Below are positions 1-6,212 of a stretch of DNA of 7,940 nt, piece by piece. The DNA is from Solirubrobacterales bacterium (lineage in GTDB: Bacteria > Actinomycetota > Thermoleophilia > Solirubrobacterales > Solirubrobacteraceae), in the NCBI GenBank assembly GCA_013695395.1, contig JACDAP010000548.1, positions 1 through 7,940 of the forward strand, in the 5' to 3' direction. The notes beneath the pieces were generated by a model that searched no databases, was not told where the DNA came from, and was given only the letters and a program-made list of their open reading frames with translations. The translations under genes were made by a program, and so were the position numbers. Numbering within the stretch: the first letter of the stretch is position 1; each line of letters begins with the position of its first letter.

Positions 1-187
1 CCGCACGACCGCCCCGTTCCTCGTCGTCTCCCGCCAGCTGGGGCTGCGCTGCGGCGCGCTCCTCGCGGTCACCGTGGACGGCGACGGCGGCGCGCTCGAC
101 GAGACGGGCCTGCTGGCCGCCGAGCACGCGCTCGGCCATGCCGCCGCGGCGCTCCTCGGCCTTCCCGCCCGGCTGGTGGAAGCGTGA
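1..187 (+). CDS. Probable nucleoside phosphorylase, C-terminal end (5' partial)
   Basis: Reading codons from base 2 gives an open frame of 61 residues ending in TGA at 185-187; the gene enters from outside the window. The visible tail has an alpha/beta layout: 'FLVVSRQLGLRCGALLAVTVD', an acidic loop, then a terminal Ala/Leu-rich helix. This resembles the C-terminus of uridine and purine nucleoside phosphorylases (Udp/DeoD superfamily), where a 'GLRAG.v..V' strand is followed by a final helix. Such enzymes split nucleosides with phosphate in the cytoplasm for salvage. No active-site residue lies in the visible part, so substrate and even family remain provisional. It sits 13 bases upstream of the transporter gene on the same strand, which suggests one operon. 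Confidence 0.5.
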   Translation, partial: RTTAPFLVVSRQLGLRCGALLAVTVDGDGGALDETGLLAAEHALGHAAAALLGLPARLVEA

Positions 188-200
188 CACGGAGCGCCCC

Positions 201-1109
201 ATGCCGCTGAGCGTCCAGCTGGGCCTCCTGCTGTCGCTCGCGACGGCGTTCGTCTCGATCCTGGGCTTCCTCTTCAAGCACCGCGGTGCGGTGAACGCCC
301 CGCCGGTCGACCCACGGCATCCGATCCGCTCGACGATCGCGCTCTTCGAGAACAAGTGGTGGACGATCGGGATCATCGTGGCCACCGGCTCGTGGTTCCT
401 GCACACGGCGGCGCTCGCGCTGGCGCCGATCACGCTCGTCCAGGCCACGATCGCGGGCGGCCTCGTCCTGCTCACGGTGATCGCCGAGAAGCTCTTCTCG
501 ATCCCGGTCAGCCGGCGCGAGTGGATCGGCGTCGGCCTGACCGCGCTCGGGCTGGCCTTCCTCGCCGCCACGCTCGGGGAGACCGGCAGCGAGAAGCACT
601 CCGACTACGCCGGCCTCACCCTGCTGTTCTACGTCGGCGGCCTCTCACTGGCCTCCGTCCCACTGATGCTCGCCGCGACCCGGCCCTGGGCCCGGCGCTA
701 CGCGGGCACGCTTCTGGCGGCGGCCGCCGGCCTGCAGTGGGGCGGCTCGGACGTCACGATCAAGGCGGCCTCCGGCGGCCTGGCCGACGACGGCCTGCTC
801 GTCCTCTTCACACCGCTCGCCGCGACGATCCTCGTGCTCTCGCTCGTCGGCCTGGTGGTGAGCGCCCGCTCGCTCCAGCTCGGCGAGGCGGTCGGCGTCA
901 TCGCCGTGACGAGCGCGGCGGCGAACCTGTCGACGATCGCCTCGGGGCTGATCGTCTTCGGCGAGCCCCTGCCGGAGGGCGACGGCGCGATCGCGCTGCG
1001 CGTGCTGGCGCTGCTGCTCGTCGTGGTCGCCGCGAGCCTCACACCCGGACCGGTCGAGGCGGCGCGGCGTGACCCCGCCGCCGAGCCCGCGGCCGCGCCC
1101 GCGGGTTGA
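201..1109 (+). CDS. DMT (drug/metabolite transporter) family membrane protein
   Basis: This 302-residue protein is an integral membrane protein with about nine hydrophobic segments, near residues 5-25, 52-73, 76-97, 106-125, 136-158, 168-188, 196-220, 228-254 and 262-281. The segment 'LALAPITLVQATIAGG' followed by 'SRREWIGVGLTALGLAF', and a near-terminal 'GLIVFGEPLP', match the repeated layout of DMT proteins (EamA/NIPA-like), which move small metabolites or ions across the cytoplasmic membrane. Substrate cannot be read from sequence. I chose the ATG at 201 because GGAG at 191-194 lies six bases upstream and the first membrane helix starts at once; an in-frame ATG at 138 would add an implausible polar Arg/Pro/Trp-rich leader lying inside the upstream gene. 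The C-terminus is a short Ala/Pro/Glu tail. It probably shares a transcript with the preceding gene fragment and converges on the phasin-like gene. Confidence 0.8.
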   Translation: MPLSVQLGLLLSLATAFVSILGFLFKHRGAVNAPPVDPRHPIRSTIALFENKWWTIGIIVATGSWFLHTAALALAPITLVQATIAGGLVLLTVIAEKLFSIPVSRREWIGVGLTALGLAFLAATLGETGSEKHSDYAGLTLLFYVGGLSLASVPLMLAATRPWARRYAGTLLAAAAGLQWGGSDVTIKAASGGLADDGLLVLFTPLAATILVLSLVGLVVSARSLQLGEAVGVIAVTSAAANLSTIASGLIVFGEPLPEGDGAIALRVLALLLVVVAASLTPGPVEAARRDPAAEPAAAPAG

Positions 1110-1123
1110 GCTCCTACGAGCTC
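1086..1123. terminator. Possible bidirectional terminator between convergent genes
   Basis: Two small hairpins sit at the convergent junction. CCCGCGG at 1086-1092 can pair with CCGCGGG at 1099-1105 (7 bp, 6-base loop). GAGCTC at 1108-1113 can pair with GAGCTC at 1118-1123 around the loop CTAC; this second hairpin covers part of the transporter stop and the entire stop codon of the minus-strand gene. There is no T tract on either side, so intrinsic termination is uncertain, and such pairing arises easily in GC-rich coding ends. Confidence 0.3.
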
Positions 1124-1554
1124 TCGACCTTCATCGACTCCTGGTTGCGCGAGACGGGCTTCGACGCGCTCGGCAGCTCCTTGTGGATCGCGCCGAGCTC
1201 CTTGACGATCTTGTCCAGCTGCTGCTCGATCCCGTCCAGGCGCTTCTCGATCGCCGTGGAGCCCTGAAGCTTGCCGAGCGTCTCGTCGAGCCGGTCGACA
1301 CCGTCCTCGATGCCCTCGAGCCGCTGGGAGACGGAGCGGACACGGCGCGTGAGGCGCTCCAGGTCCGCGGCCGAGGGGATGTTGAGCGCCCCGAAGGCGA
1401 CCTCCTGGGCCTGCGTGGCCTTCTCGCGCGCCTCGAAGGCCCGAGCGATGGCACCGTTGACCAGCGGGTTGGACAACAGGTCCTGGGCGAGCTTGCCCAG
1501 CGCCTCCTCGCCCTGCTTGGTGACGCGCTCGCGGAAATCGGGATTCTCGGCCAT
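1114..1554 (-). CDS. Phasin-like coiled-coil protein
   Basis: This is a 146-residue soluble, largely helical protein without signal peptide or membrane segment. Residues 5-55 form an amphipathic helical region. 'ALNIPSAADLERLTRRV' at about 56-72 leads into heptad-like coiled-coil stretches at about 64-95 and 101-126, ending in a polar tail. The 'NIP..-D+-.L..++..+' transition into a coiled coil resembles the PhaF/PhaI-type phasins, which coat polyhydroxyalkanoate granules; assignment to that family is inference. The start is uncertain: ATG at 1554 lacks a good Shine-Dalgarno sequence, and an in-frame ATG at 1590 would add 12 residues (starting MPPVGEP) but also lacks one; leaderless translation is possible. 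It is divergent from the cell-wall hydrolase gene. No PHA synthase is visible in the window, so a general coiled-coil or nucleoid-associated role cannot be excluded. Confidence 0.7.
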   Translation of the reverse strand: MAENPDFRERVTKQGEEALGKLAQDLLSNPLVNGAIARAFEAREKATQAQEVAFGALNIPSAADLERLTRRVRSVSQRLEGIEDGVDRLDETLGKLQGSTAIEKRLDGIEQQLDKIVKELGAIHKELPSASKPVSRNQESMKVESS

Positions 1555-1578
1555 ACCGAGAGGGTACCCCGGCTCCCC

Positions 1579-1615
1579 CACGGGAGGCATGCAGCACGGG
1601 TTGCATGTTGCCGTG
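1579..1615. promoter_or_regulatory. Imperfect palindrome in the divergent promoter region
   Basis: CACGG (1579-1583) pairs with CCGTG (1611-1615), and CATGCA (1588-1593) pairs with TGCATG (1602-1607), around an 8-base spacer. Two possible G-T wobbles lie between the two stems. The element sits between divergent genes. Its right arm overlaps the proposed -35 box of the hydrolase gene, as a repressor operator would. A role as operator or RNA hairpin is inference. Confidence 0.35.
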
Positions 1616-1637
1616 AGATGAAGGTCCCGGTTAGCGT
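1608..1637 (+). promoter_or_regulatory. Candidate promoter for the cell-wall hydrolase gene
   Basis: TTGCCG at 1608-1613 and TAGCGT at 1632-1637, separated by 18 bases, fit a loose actinobacterial housekeeping promoter (TTGnnn / TAnnnT). This would give a leader of roughly 80 bases. A second TAnnnT hexamer, TAGGGT at 1663-1668, lies between the 11-base direct repeats but lacks a clear -35 box. Both are weak pattern matches. Confidence 0.25.
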
Positions 1638-1639
1638 GG

Positions 1640-1686
1640 GGTTTCGGGTCTGAGGACCGTGGTAGGGTCGGCGCCGGTTTCGGGTC
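1640..1686 (+). repeat. 11-base direct repeat pair in the hydrolase leader
   Basis: GGTTTCGGGTC occurs at 1640-1650 and again, identical, at 1676-1686, so the copies start 36 bases apart. They flank the TAGGGT hexamer at 1663-1668. The first copy runs into a small inverted repeat GGTC-TGAG-GACC (1647-1658). The arrangement could be a tandem binding site for a regulator; function is inferred only from position. Confidence 0.4.
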
Positions 1687-1725
1687 CGTCCGAAGAACGC
1701 AGTGAAGGGGAGAGTCGTCGTACCT

Positions 1726-4209
1726 ATGCACAAGCGCAAGCTGATGATCGGATTGGCCACGGCCGGAGCATTCTCCGCCGGGTTCGGCCCGACGGTGTTC
1801 CCCGCCTCCGCGGAGCCGCGGACGCTGAACGTCACGCTGCTCGGGGGGACGGTCATCCAGGTGACCGTGGACGTCCCGCCCGGGACCCCGCTGGATCAGA
1901 TCGTGATCCCCGGGGTCACGCTCCCGATCGTCTCGATCACCGAGGCCGGCGGGCCGGCCCCCGCGCCTCCCGCCGAGGCCGCCGCGCCTGGTGCCACCGG
2001 TGGCGACGGCGCCTCGGGTGCTTCGGGCAGCACCGGCCCCGATCCCGGCGACATCCCGCAGGCCGCCCCCCAGCAGGGCGAGCAGGAGACGACCGGCAAG
2101 TCCGATCGCCGCCCCAAGGCGGACAAGAAGCAGCTCTCGAAGGCCGAGAAGGTCGAGGAGGCCAAGCAGACCGAGGCCCTCGGCAAGAAGGCCAAGGCGA
2201 AGGCCGCCGAGGAGAAGGCCACCGCCGCGCGGGACGAGGACGGCACGCCGACCGCTGTCAACCCGACGTACTCCTTCGCGATCCCCGGTGGGTCGCCGAT
2301 CGGCGTCCCGAACTTCTTCATCGAGAAGTTCCGCATCCCGCCGTTCCTGCTGCCGATCTACCAGGCGGCGGGCATCCAGTACGGGATCCGCTGGGAGATC
2401 CTCGCGGCGATCAACGAGATCGAGACCGACTACGGCCGCAACCTGAACGTCTCCAGCGCCGGGGCTCTCGGCTGGATGCAGTTCATCCCCTCGACCTGGA
2501 AGGCGTACGGGGTCGACGCCAACAACGACGGCAAGAAGGACCCCTACAACCCGGTGGACGCCATCTTCGGCGCCGCCCGCTACCTGAAGGCCGCCGGCGC
2601 GGAGAAGGACATCTCCAAGGCGATCTTCGCCTACAACCACGCCCAGTGGTACGTCGATTCGGTGCTGATGCGCGCCCGCCTGATCGGCGGCCTGCCGGCC
2701 GACCTGGTCGGTTCGCTGACCGGCCTGACGCAGGGTCATTTCCCGGTGTTCGCCACGGCACGCTACGCCGATGACCTCTCCGAGGCCGACACGAAGCGCC
2801 GGATCGCTCGCGGCAAGAATGCGGCGATCCCGGTCGAGGCCCAGGCCGCCCGCAAGGGCATCGACATCTTCGCCAAGGCGGGCTCCCCGGTCATCGCGGT
2901 GCAGGACGCCACCGTGGTCAGGGTGGGCAGCAGCAAGCGCCTGGGGAAGTTCGTCCAGATCCGCGACGTGTACGGCAACCTCTACACCTACGGCGGGCTG
3001 AAGAAGGTCGCCTCGGCCTACCCGGTGCCGAAGGAGCGGAAGGTGACCAAGGCCGAGGTGGCCAAGGAGCTCGACCTCCCGCGGGACGCGGCCCCGGCCC
3101 GGGCCGCCAGCGCCGGCACGCAGAAGCAGGCCACCTCCCAGCTGCTCGAGCGCGGTGCCACCGAGCTCGGTGAGCTGCCCGCCGCGGGCAAGGCCGGCAA
3201 GGAGCGGCTCTTCGCCAACCCCGAGGTCAAGCAGGCCTACGCCAACGGCGGCGAGGAGCAGATCCTGAACGCGGACACCTCCTCCTCCACGTTCAAGAGC
3301 TACTTCACCGAGGTCTACGGCCTCAAGCGCTCCGACGTGACGATCAAGCCGCTCAAGGAGGGCGCGAAGGTCATCGCGGGCACGATCCTCGGTCGCATCG
3401 GAACGACCTCGAAGACCAAGGCGCCCCACGTCACCTTCGAGCTGCGCCCGGCGGGCAAGGGCGCGCCGCGGATCGACCCGAAGCCGATCCTGGACGGCTG
3501 GAAGCTGCTCGAGTCCACGGCGGTCTACCGCGCCGCGGGCAAGTCCCCGTTCTTCGGCCCCGACGCGAAGAATCCCTCGATCGGCCAGATCCTGCTCATG
3601 AGCAAGGAGGCGCTCCAGCGCCGCGTCCTGGCCGACCCGCGCGTGGAAATCTACGAGGGCGGTCGTCAGGACATCCGCGCGGGGGCGATCGACCGACGCG
3701 TCCTCGCCTCGATCTCGTTCCTGACGGCCTCCGGCCTGAAGCCGACGATCACCTCGCTGAAGTCCGGCCGCTCGTCGCTGCTGACGGCCTCGGGCAATCG
3801 CTCGGCCCACCCGTACGGCGCCGCGGTCGACATCGCCAAGATCAACGGGATCCCGATCATCGGGAACCAAGGTGCCGGCTCGATCACCGACGTCACGATT
3901 CGCCGTCTGCTGACCCTCCAGGGCACGATGAAGCCGCAGCAGATCATCTCGCTGATGAAGTTCGAAGGCGCCGAGAACACCCTGTCGCTCGCCGATCACG
4001 CCGACCACATCCACCTCGGCTTCGTCCCGCTCGTCTCCGGGAACTCGAAGGCCGCCCAGCAGCTCAACGCGGTGCTCAAGCCCAGCCAGTGGATCAAGCT
4101 GATCGGTCGCCTCGGAGAGATCGAGAACCCGGAGGTGCTCACGAAGCCCTCCTCGGCGTCGATCCCCGTCGCCCCGAAGCGGGCCAGCGAGGCGCACTCC
4201 GGCGAGTGA
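1726..4209 (+). CDS. Exported multidomain peptidoglycan hydrolase: SLT/MltB-type transglycosylase, degenerate M23, and M15/M74-like zinc peptidase domain
   Basis: This 827-residue exported wall enzyme has a signal peptide (MHKRKL, hydrophobic core, likely cut after 'ASA' at residue 29), a short beta region (31-72), a Pro/Ala/Gly linker, and a Lys/Glu/Ala-rich coiled-coil segment (about 128-168). A lytic transglycosylase domain covers about 206-320: 'INEIETDYGRN' supplies the likely catalytic Glu233, followed by 'GALGWMQFIPSTW', an EF-hand-like 'DANNDGKKD' loop (264-272) and 'AYNH'. A LytM/M23-like fold follows (about 365-425, resuming about 540-590), but its metal ligands are mostly lost. The C-terminal domain has 'SAHPYGAAVD' (His695, Asp702) and 'DHADHIH' (His761, His763), matching the H...D...HxH zinc ligands of M15/M74 peptidases. 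It should cut glycan strands and stem peptides outside the membrane. ATG 1726 is preferred because the signal peptide begins there; AGGGGAG lies 13 bases upstream. GTG 1702 is an alternative start. The next gene overlaps its stop. Confidence 0.85.
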   Translation: MHKRKLMIGLATAGAFSAGFGPTVFPASAEPRTLNVTLLGGTVIQVTVDVPPGTPLDQIVIPGVTLPIVSITEAGGPAPAPPAEAAAPGATGGDGASGASGSTGPDPGDIPQAAPQQGEQETTGKSDRRPKADKKQLSKAEKVEEAKQTEALGKKAKAKAAEEKATAARDEDGTPTAVNPTYSFAIPGGSPIGVPNFFIEKFRIPPFLLPIYQAAGIQYGIRWEILAAINEIETDYGRNLNVSSAGALGWMQFIPSTWKAYGVDANNDGKKDPYNPVDAIFGAARYLKAAGAEKDISKAIFAYNHAQWYVDSVLMRARLIGGLPADLVGSLTGLTQGHFPVFATARYADDLSEADTKRRIARGKNAAIPVEAQAARKGIDIFAKAGSPVIAVQDATVVRVGSSKRLGKFVQIRDVYGNLYTYGGLKKVASAYPVPKERKVTKAEVAKELDLPRDAAPARAASAGTQKQATSQLLERGATELGELPAAGKAGKERLFANPEVKQAYANGGEEQILNADTSSSTFKSYFTEVYGLKRSDVTIKPLKEGAKVIAGTILGRIGTTSKTKAPHVTFELRPAGKGAPRIDPKPILDGWKLLESTAVYRAAGKSPFFGPDAKNPSIGQILLMSKEALQRRVLADPRVEIYEGGRQDIRAGAIDRRVLASISFLTASGLKPTITSLKSGRSSLLTASGNRSAHPYGAAVDIAKINGIPIIGNQGAGSITDVTIRRLLTLQGTMKPQQIISLMKFEGAENTLSLADHADHIHLGFVPLVSGNSKAAQQLNAVLKPSQWIKLIGRLGEIENPEVLTKPSSASIPVAPKRASEAHSGE

Positions 4210-5087
4210 GCGGCCCCGTCGCCGGGCCGCTCTTCGGCTTCGTCCAGGTCGAGTACCCGTGGGTGCTCGGCCCGGCCGACGGTCGGTACGTGCTTCGCGG
4301 GCACGCCGGTGTCCCGGCGCACGTCCTGATGCTCGCGACGCTCGGCGCGGTCGAGCGCCGCACGCTGCTCGGCCGCAAGCCGCGCAAGCCCCGCGAGGCC
4401 GAGCTCGACGCGGGTCCCGTGCCGGTGGCCACCGGCCGGGCAACGTTGGTGTCGGCCGAACCGTTCGCGACCCACCTGGCCGCCGAGCGTTGGCGCAAGG
4501 AGGTCGACCTCGACGCGGAGGCCGATCAGGCCATCGGCGAGCTGAACCGCGTCTTGCACGCCCACCGGGTGGCCGCCGTGGACCCGTTCGTCCGCGAGCT
4601 CTCCCGCGAGGCCGCGCTGGTCGTCCGGGTCGGGGTGGGTGAGGGCGAGCCGCTGGCCCACGGGCACTTCACCGCTGCCGTCGAGCTCCCGCCCCGCCCG
4701 CGGTCCAAGGCCGACGCGCGGTCGGCCACCACGCTGCGCCCGCAGGAGCGGCTCGCCGCGATCCTGGGGGGCCGGGACGTGGCGCTGGCCTGCGAGGCCC
4801 TCGCGCTGCGCGCCCGGCTGGACGCCGATGCGGGGCGCACCCGCGAGGCCGCGCTGCAGCTGCGGGTGGCGCTCGAGGCCGCGATCGCCGAGCTCGCCCC
4901 CTGGGGCGACCGGGAGGCGCTCGCGCGCCGGATCGACGAACTACGTGACGAGCGCGGCACGGTGGGCGCGGCCGCGAACGCGGCGATCAACGGCGGGCTC
5001 GACGAGGAGAGCGCCGAGGACGTTCGCCGCGTGCTGGGCGTGCTCGAGGACGCGCTTCGCGCGCGTACCGCCATCGGTCTCGAATAA
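4206..5087 (+). CDS. Protein of unknown function, translationally coupled to the wall hydrolase
   Basis: This 293-residue protein starts at a GTG inside a GTGA overlap with the preceding stop, which implies translational coupling; no separate ribosome binding site is needed. I do not recognise the family. There is no signal peptide or membrane helix, so it is probably cytoplasmic. The N-terminal third looks like a mixed alpha/beta fold with 'FGFVQVEYPWVLGPADGRYVLR', a short beta-hairpin-like start; a basic patch 'RRTLLGRKPRKPRE' follows. The middle includes 'ELNRVLHAHRVAAVDPFVREL'. The last 110 residues (about 180-293) are helix-rich with heptad-like Leu/Ala spacing, possibly TPR-like or coiled coil. 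Cysteine is almost absent, so a metal site is unlikely. The fixed position next to the hydrolase suggests it regulates or accompanies envelope remodelling, but that is inferred from context alone. The reading frame is confident. Confidence 0.8.
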   Translation: MSGPVAGPLFGFVQVEYPWVLGPADGRYVLRGHAGVPAHVLMLATLGAVERRTLLGRKPRKPREAELDAGPVPVATGRATLVSAEPFATHLAAERWRKEVDLDAEADQAIGELNRVLHAHRVAAVDPFVRELSREAALVVRVGVGEGEPLAHGHFTAAVELPPRPRSKADARSATTLRPQERLAAILGGRDVALACEALALRARLDADAGRTREAALQLRVALEAAIAELAPWGDREALARRIDELRDERGTVGAAANAAINGGLDEESAEDVRRVLGVLEDALRARTAIGLE

Positions 5088-5093
5088 CGGGCG

Positions 5094-5110
5094 CCGGGAT
5101 TACCCGGTTT
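5094..5110 (+). terminator. Short hairpin with T run after the unknown-function gene
   Basis: CCGGG (5094-5098) pairs with CCCGG (5103-5107) around ATTA and is followed directly by TTT. It begins 7 bases after the stop codon at 5085-5087. The stem is only 5 bp and the T run 3 bases, so it would be a weak intrinsic terminator or attenuator. Confidence 0.35.
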
Positions 5111-5220
5111 GCGATTGCCCAAACTGCGGTAGGTACGACCCCGAAGCGGCGGTGAATCCTTTCGCAACTCTCTGCGAAGAGCGTCGTTGGAAGAAGTAGC
5201 ACCGCAGTTCCTATCCCTAA

Positions 5221-5228
5221 AGAGGAGG
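5221..5228 (+). promoter_or_regulatory. Strong ribosome binding site that fixes the start at 5238
   Basis: AGAGGAGG is nearly a full anti-16S match and lies nine bases before ATG 5238. An out-of-frame ATG at 5230 is only one base from the GGAGG core, too close for initiation, and an upstream in-frame TTG at 5187 has no ribosome binding site. Confidence 0.75.
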
Positions 5229-5237
5229 CATGACCAC

Positions 5238-6191
5238 ATGGGTCACGCAGATTCGCAGGATCAGAAGAGTGCCGGACGGTTCAAGCGCATGATGGGCTCC
5301 GGCTCACCACGCCTGCGCTCCGTCGTCATCGCCGCCGGCATCATCGGCGTCGTGGCTGCTCCGGTCGGCGTCGCCGCCACCGGTGACACGCTCAAGGAGG
5401 GCGTGCGCAACGGCACGACCCAGAAGGAGACCGAGATCGTCTCGAACATCGGTTCGACGACCGGCCTCAAGGGCGGCTACTCCACGCGTCAGTCGAACCT
5501 CTCCTCGTCCGGTGGTGGCGCCATCTACGGTTGTCGTTCCGGCCAGGGCGGCTCGGCGGCGAACCCGCCGCAGAACCCTTGCGTGCGTGCGAACAACCTC
5601 GAGCAGGGCTACGCGTTCGAGTTCAACGCCACCAAGGGCCCGGTCGTCGGTCTCATCAGCGCCTCCGGCGCCGGTGGCGACTCGGTCAAGCCGTTCATCA
5701 CGAACGCCACGGGCGTCGCGACCGGCCTGAACGCCGACCGCGTCGACGGTGCGAACGCCGCTGACATCGTGAACGCCTCGACTGCGGCTGCCGCAACCGA
5801 CGCGACCAACAAGGCCGACGCCGCCAAGACCCGCTTCGCGCTGGTCAACGAGGCCGGTGTCATCGAGGAGCAGTCGGGTGGGTTCACCGTCACGAGCTTC
5901 GGCGACAACGCGAACGTGTACATCAACGCTGGTAGTTCGCTGGTGAACAAAGGCCTGAACGGGACCATCGCCATCCAGAACCGGCTGGGCAACGAGGGGG
6001 CGAACGACCTCGGTCCGGCGAACAGCTTCAACGGCCAGATCGCCGTCGCGCGCTGCAACACCGCAGCCGTGGCCTGCGCCCCCGCGGGCACGAACAACGA
6101 CAACACGATCGTCGTCCGGGCCACGGACGCCAACGGCGACCCGACCACCGCCGCGAACCGCAAGCGCTTCTACGTGACCATCACGCCGTAA
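5238..6191 (+). CDS. Secreted or surface protein of unknown function with an LNADRVDG motif
   Basis: This is a 317-residue protein with a basic N-terminus, a hydrophobic core at about 27-47 ('VVIAAGIIGVVAAPVGVAA') and a likely signal peptidase site after it; it could instead stay anchored. The mature part is rich in Gly, Ala, Asn, Thr and Ser. It has two cysteine pairs (Cys99/Cys115 and Cys273/Cys280) that may form disulfides, no zinc or catalytic motif, and a beta-rich look, ending 'RKRFYVTITP'. Around residue 164, 'LNADRVDGANAADIV' matches a short motif of the 'NADkLDG.da..f/i' kind that recurs in exported actinobacterial and tail-fibre-like proteins. A following Ala/Asp/Thr helix (about 181-197) may act as a linker. 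I do not recognise a named family; a structural, adhesive or spore/envelope-surface role is only a guess. It has its own leader and strong ribosome binding site, so its expression is probably separate from the upstream pair. Confidence 0.8.
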   Translation: MGHADSQDQKSAGRFKRMMGSGSPRLRSVVIAAGIIGVVAAPVGVAATGDTLKEGVRNGTTQKETEIVSNIGSTTGLKGGYSTRQSNLSSSGGGAIYGCRSGQGGSAANPPQNPCVRANNLEQGYAFEFNATKGPVVGLISASGAGGDSVKPFITNATGVATGLNADRVDGANAADIVNASTAAAATDATNKADAAKTRFALVNEAGVIEEQSGGFTVTSFGDNANVYINAGSSLVNKGLNGTIAIQNRLGNEGANDLGPANSFNGQIAVARCNTAAVACAPAGTNNDNTIVVRATDANGDPTTAANRKRFYVTITP

Positions 6192-6212
6192 GCGACAGCA
6201 CCCGAAGCATTG

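Larger units (their letters stand above)
5088..5237 (+). promoter_or_regulatory. Structured intergenic leader upstream of the secreted protein gene
   Basis: This 150-base gap is less GC-rich than its surroundings and holds several inverted repeats. CCGGG-ATTA-CCCGG (5094-5107) is followed by TTT and may end the upstream transcript. AACTGCGGT (5122-5130) is perfectly complementary to ACCGCAGTT (5201-5209), enclosing 70 bases. Inside lies the hairpin TTCGCA-ACTCTC-TGCGAA (5161-5178). The closing arm ends 11 bases before the AGAGGAGG ribosome binding site (5221-5228). The layout, a long-range stem with an inner hairpin directly before a strong ribosome binding site, fits a cis-acting RNA. I could not match it to a known riboswitch: it has GGTGAATCC, as ydaO (c-di-AMP) RNAs do, but I do not see the rest of that consensus. 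A poor promoter-like pair (TTGCGA 5109-5114, TAGGTA 5130-5135) is also present; if real, the left arm would be DNA operator rather than RNA. Confidence 0.4.

Noticed and set aside
138..200. Upstream ATG at 138 as the transporter start
   Set aside because: It would overlap the upstream coding end and add a polar Arg/Pro/Trp leader, and it has no good ribosome binding site; ATG 201 has GGAG at proper spacing.
1114..4443. Very long antisense open frame on the minus strand (about 1100 codons) across the hydrolase gene
   Set aside because: Only its last 146 codons are a plausible gene (the phasin-like one). The rest is an Arg/Asp/His/Gly/Leu-rich low-complexity product expected from the mirror frame of a GC-rich gene, while the plus strand encodes recognisable domains.
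5092..5199. Cys-rich frame reading 'CDCPNCGRYDPEAAVNPFA' in the leader, suggesting a small zinc-finger peptide
   Set aside because: There is no ATG, GTG or TTG with a ribosome binding site before the cysteines; the frame only continues from a shadow frame of the upstream gene.
5109..5209. c-di-GMP (GEMM) or ydaO c-di-AMP riboswitch
   Set aside because: Only short fragments (GGTAGGT, GGTGAATCC) match; the other conserved blocks were not found by eye. Kept as an unassigned leader instead.
5230..5292. Short upstream frame starting at ATG 5230 (MTTWVTQIRR, ending at a TGA)
   Set aside because: The ATG is one base from the GGAGG core, too close for initiation, and the larger gene starts 8 bases later at correct spacing.
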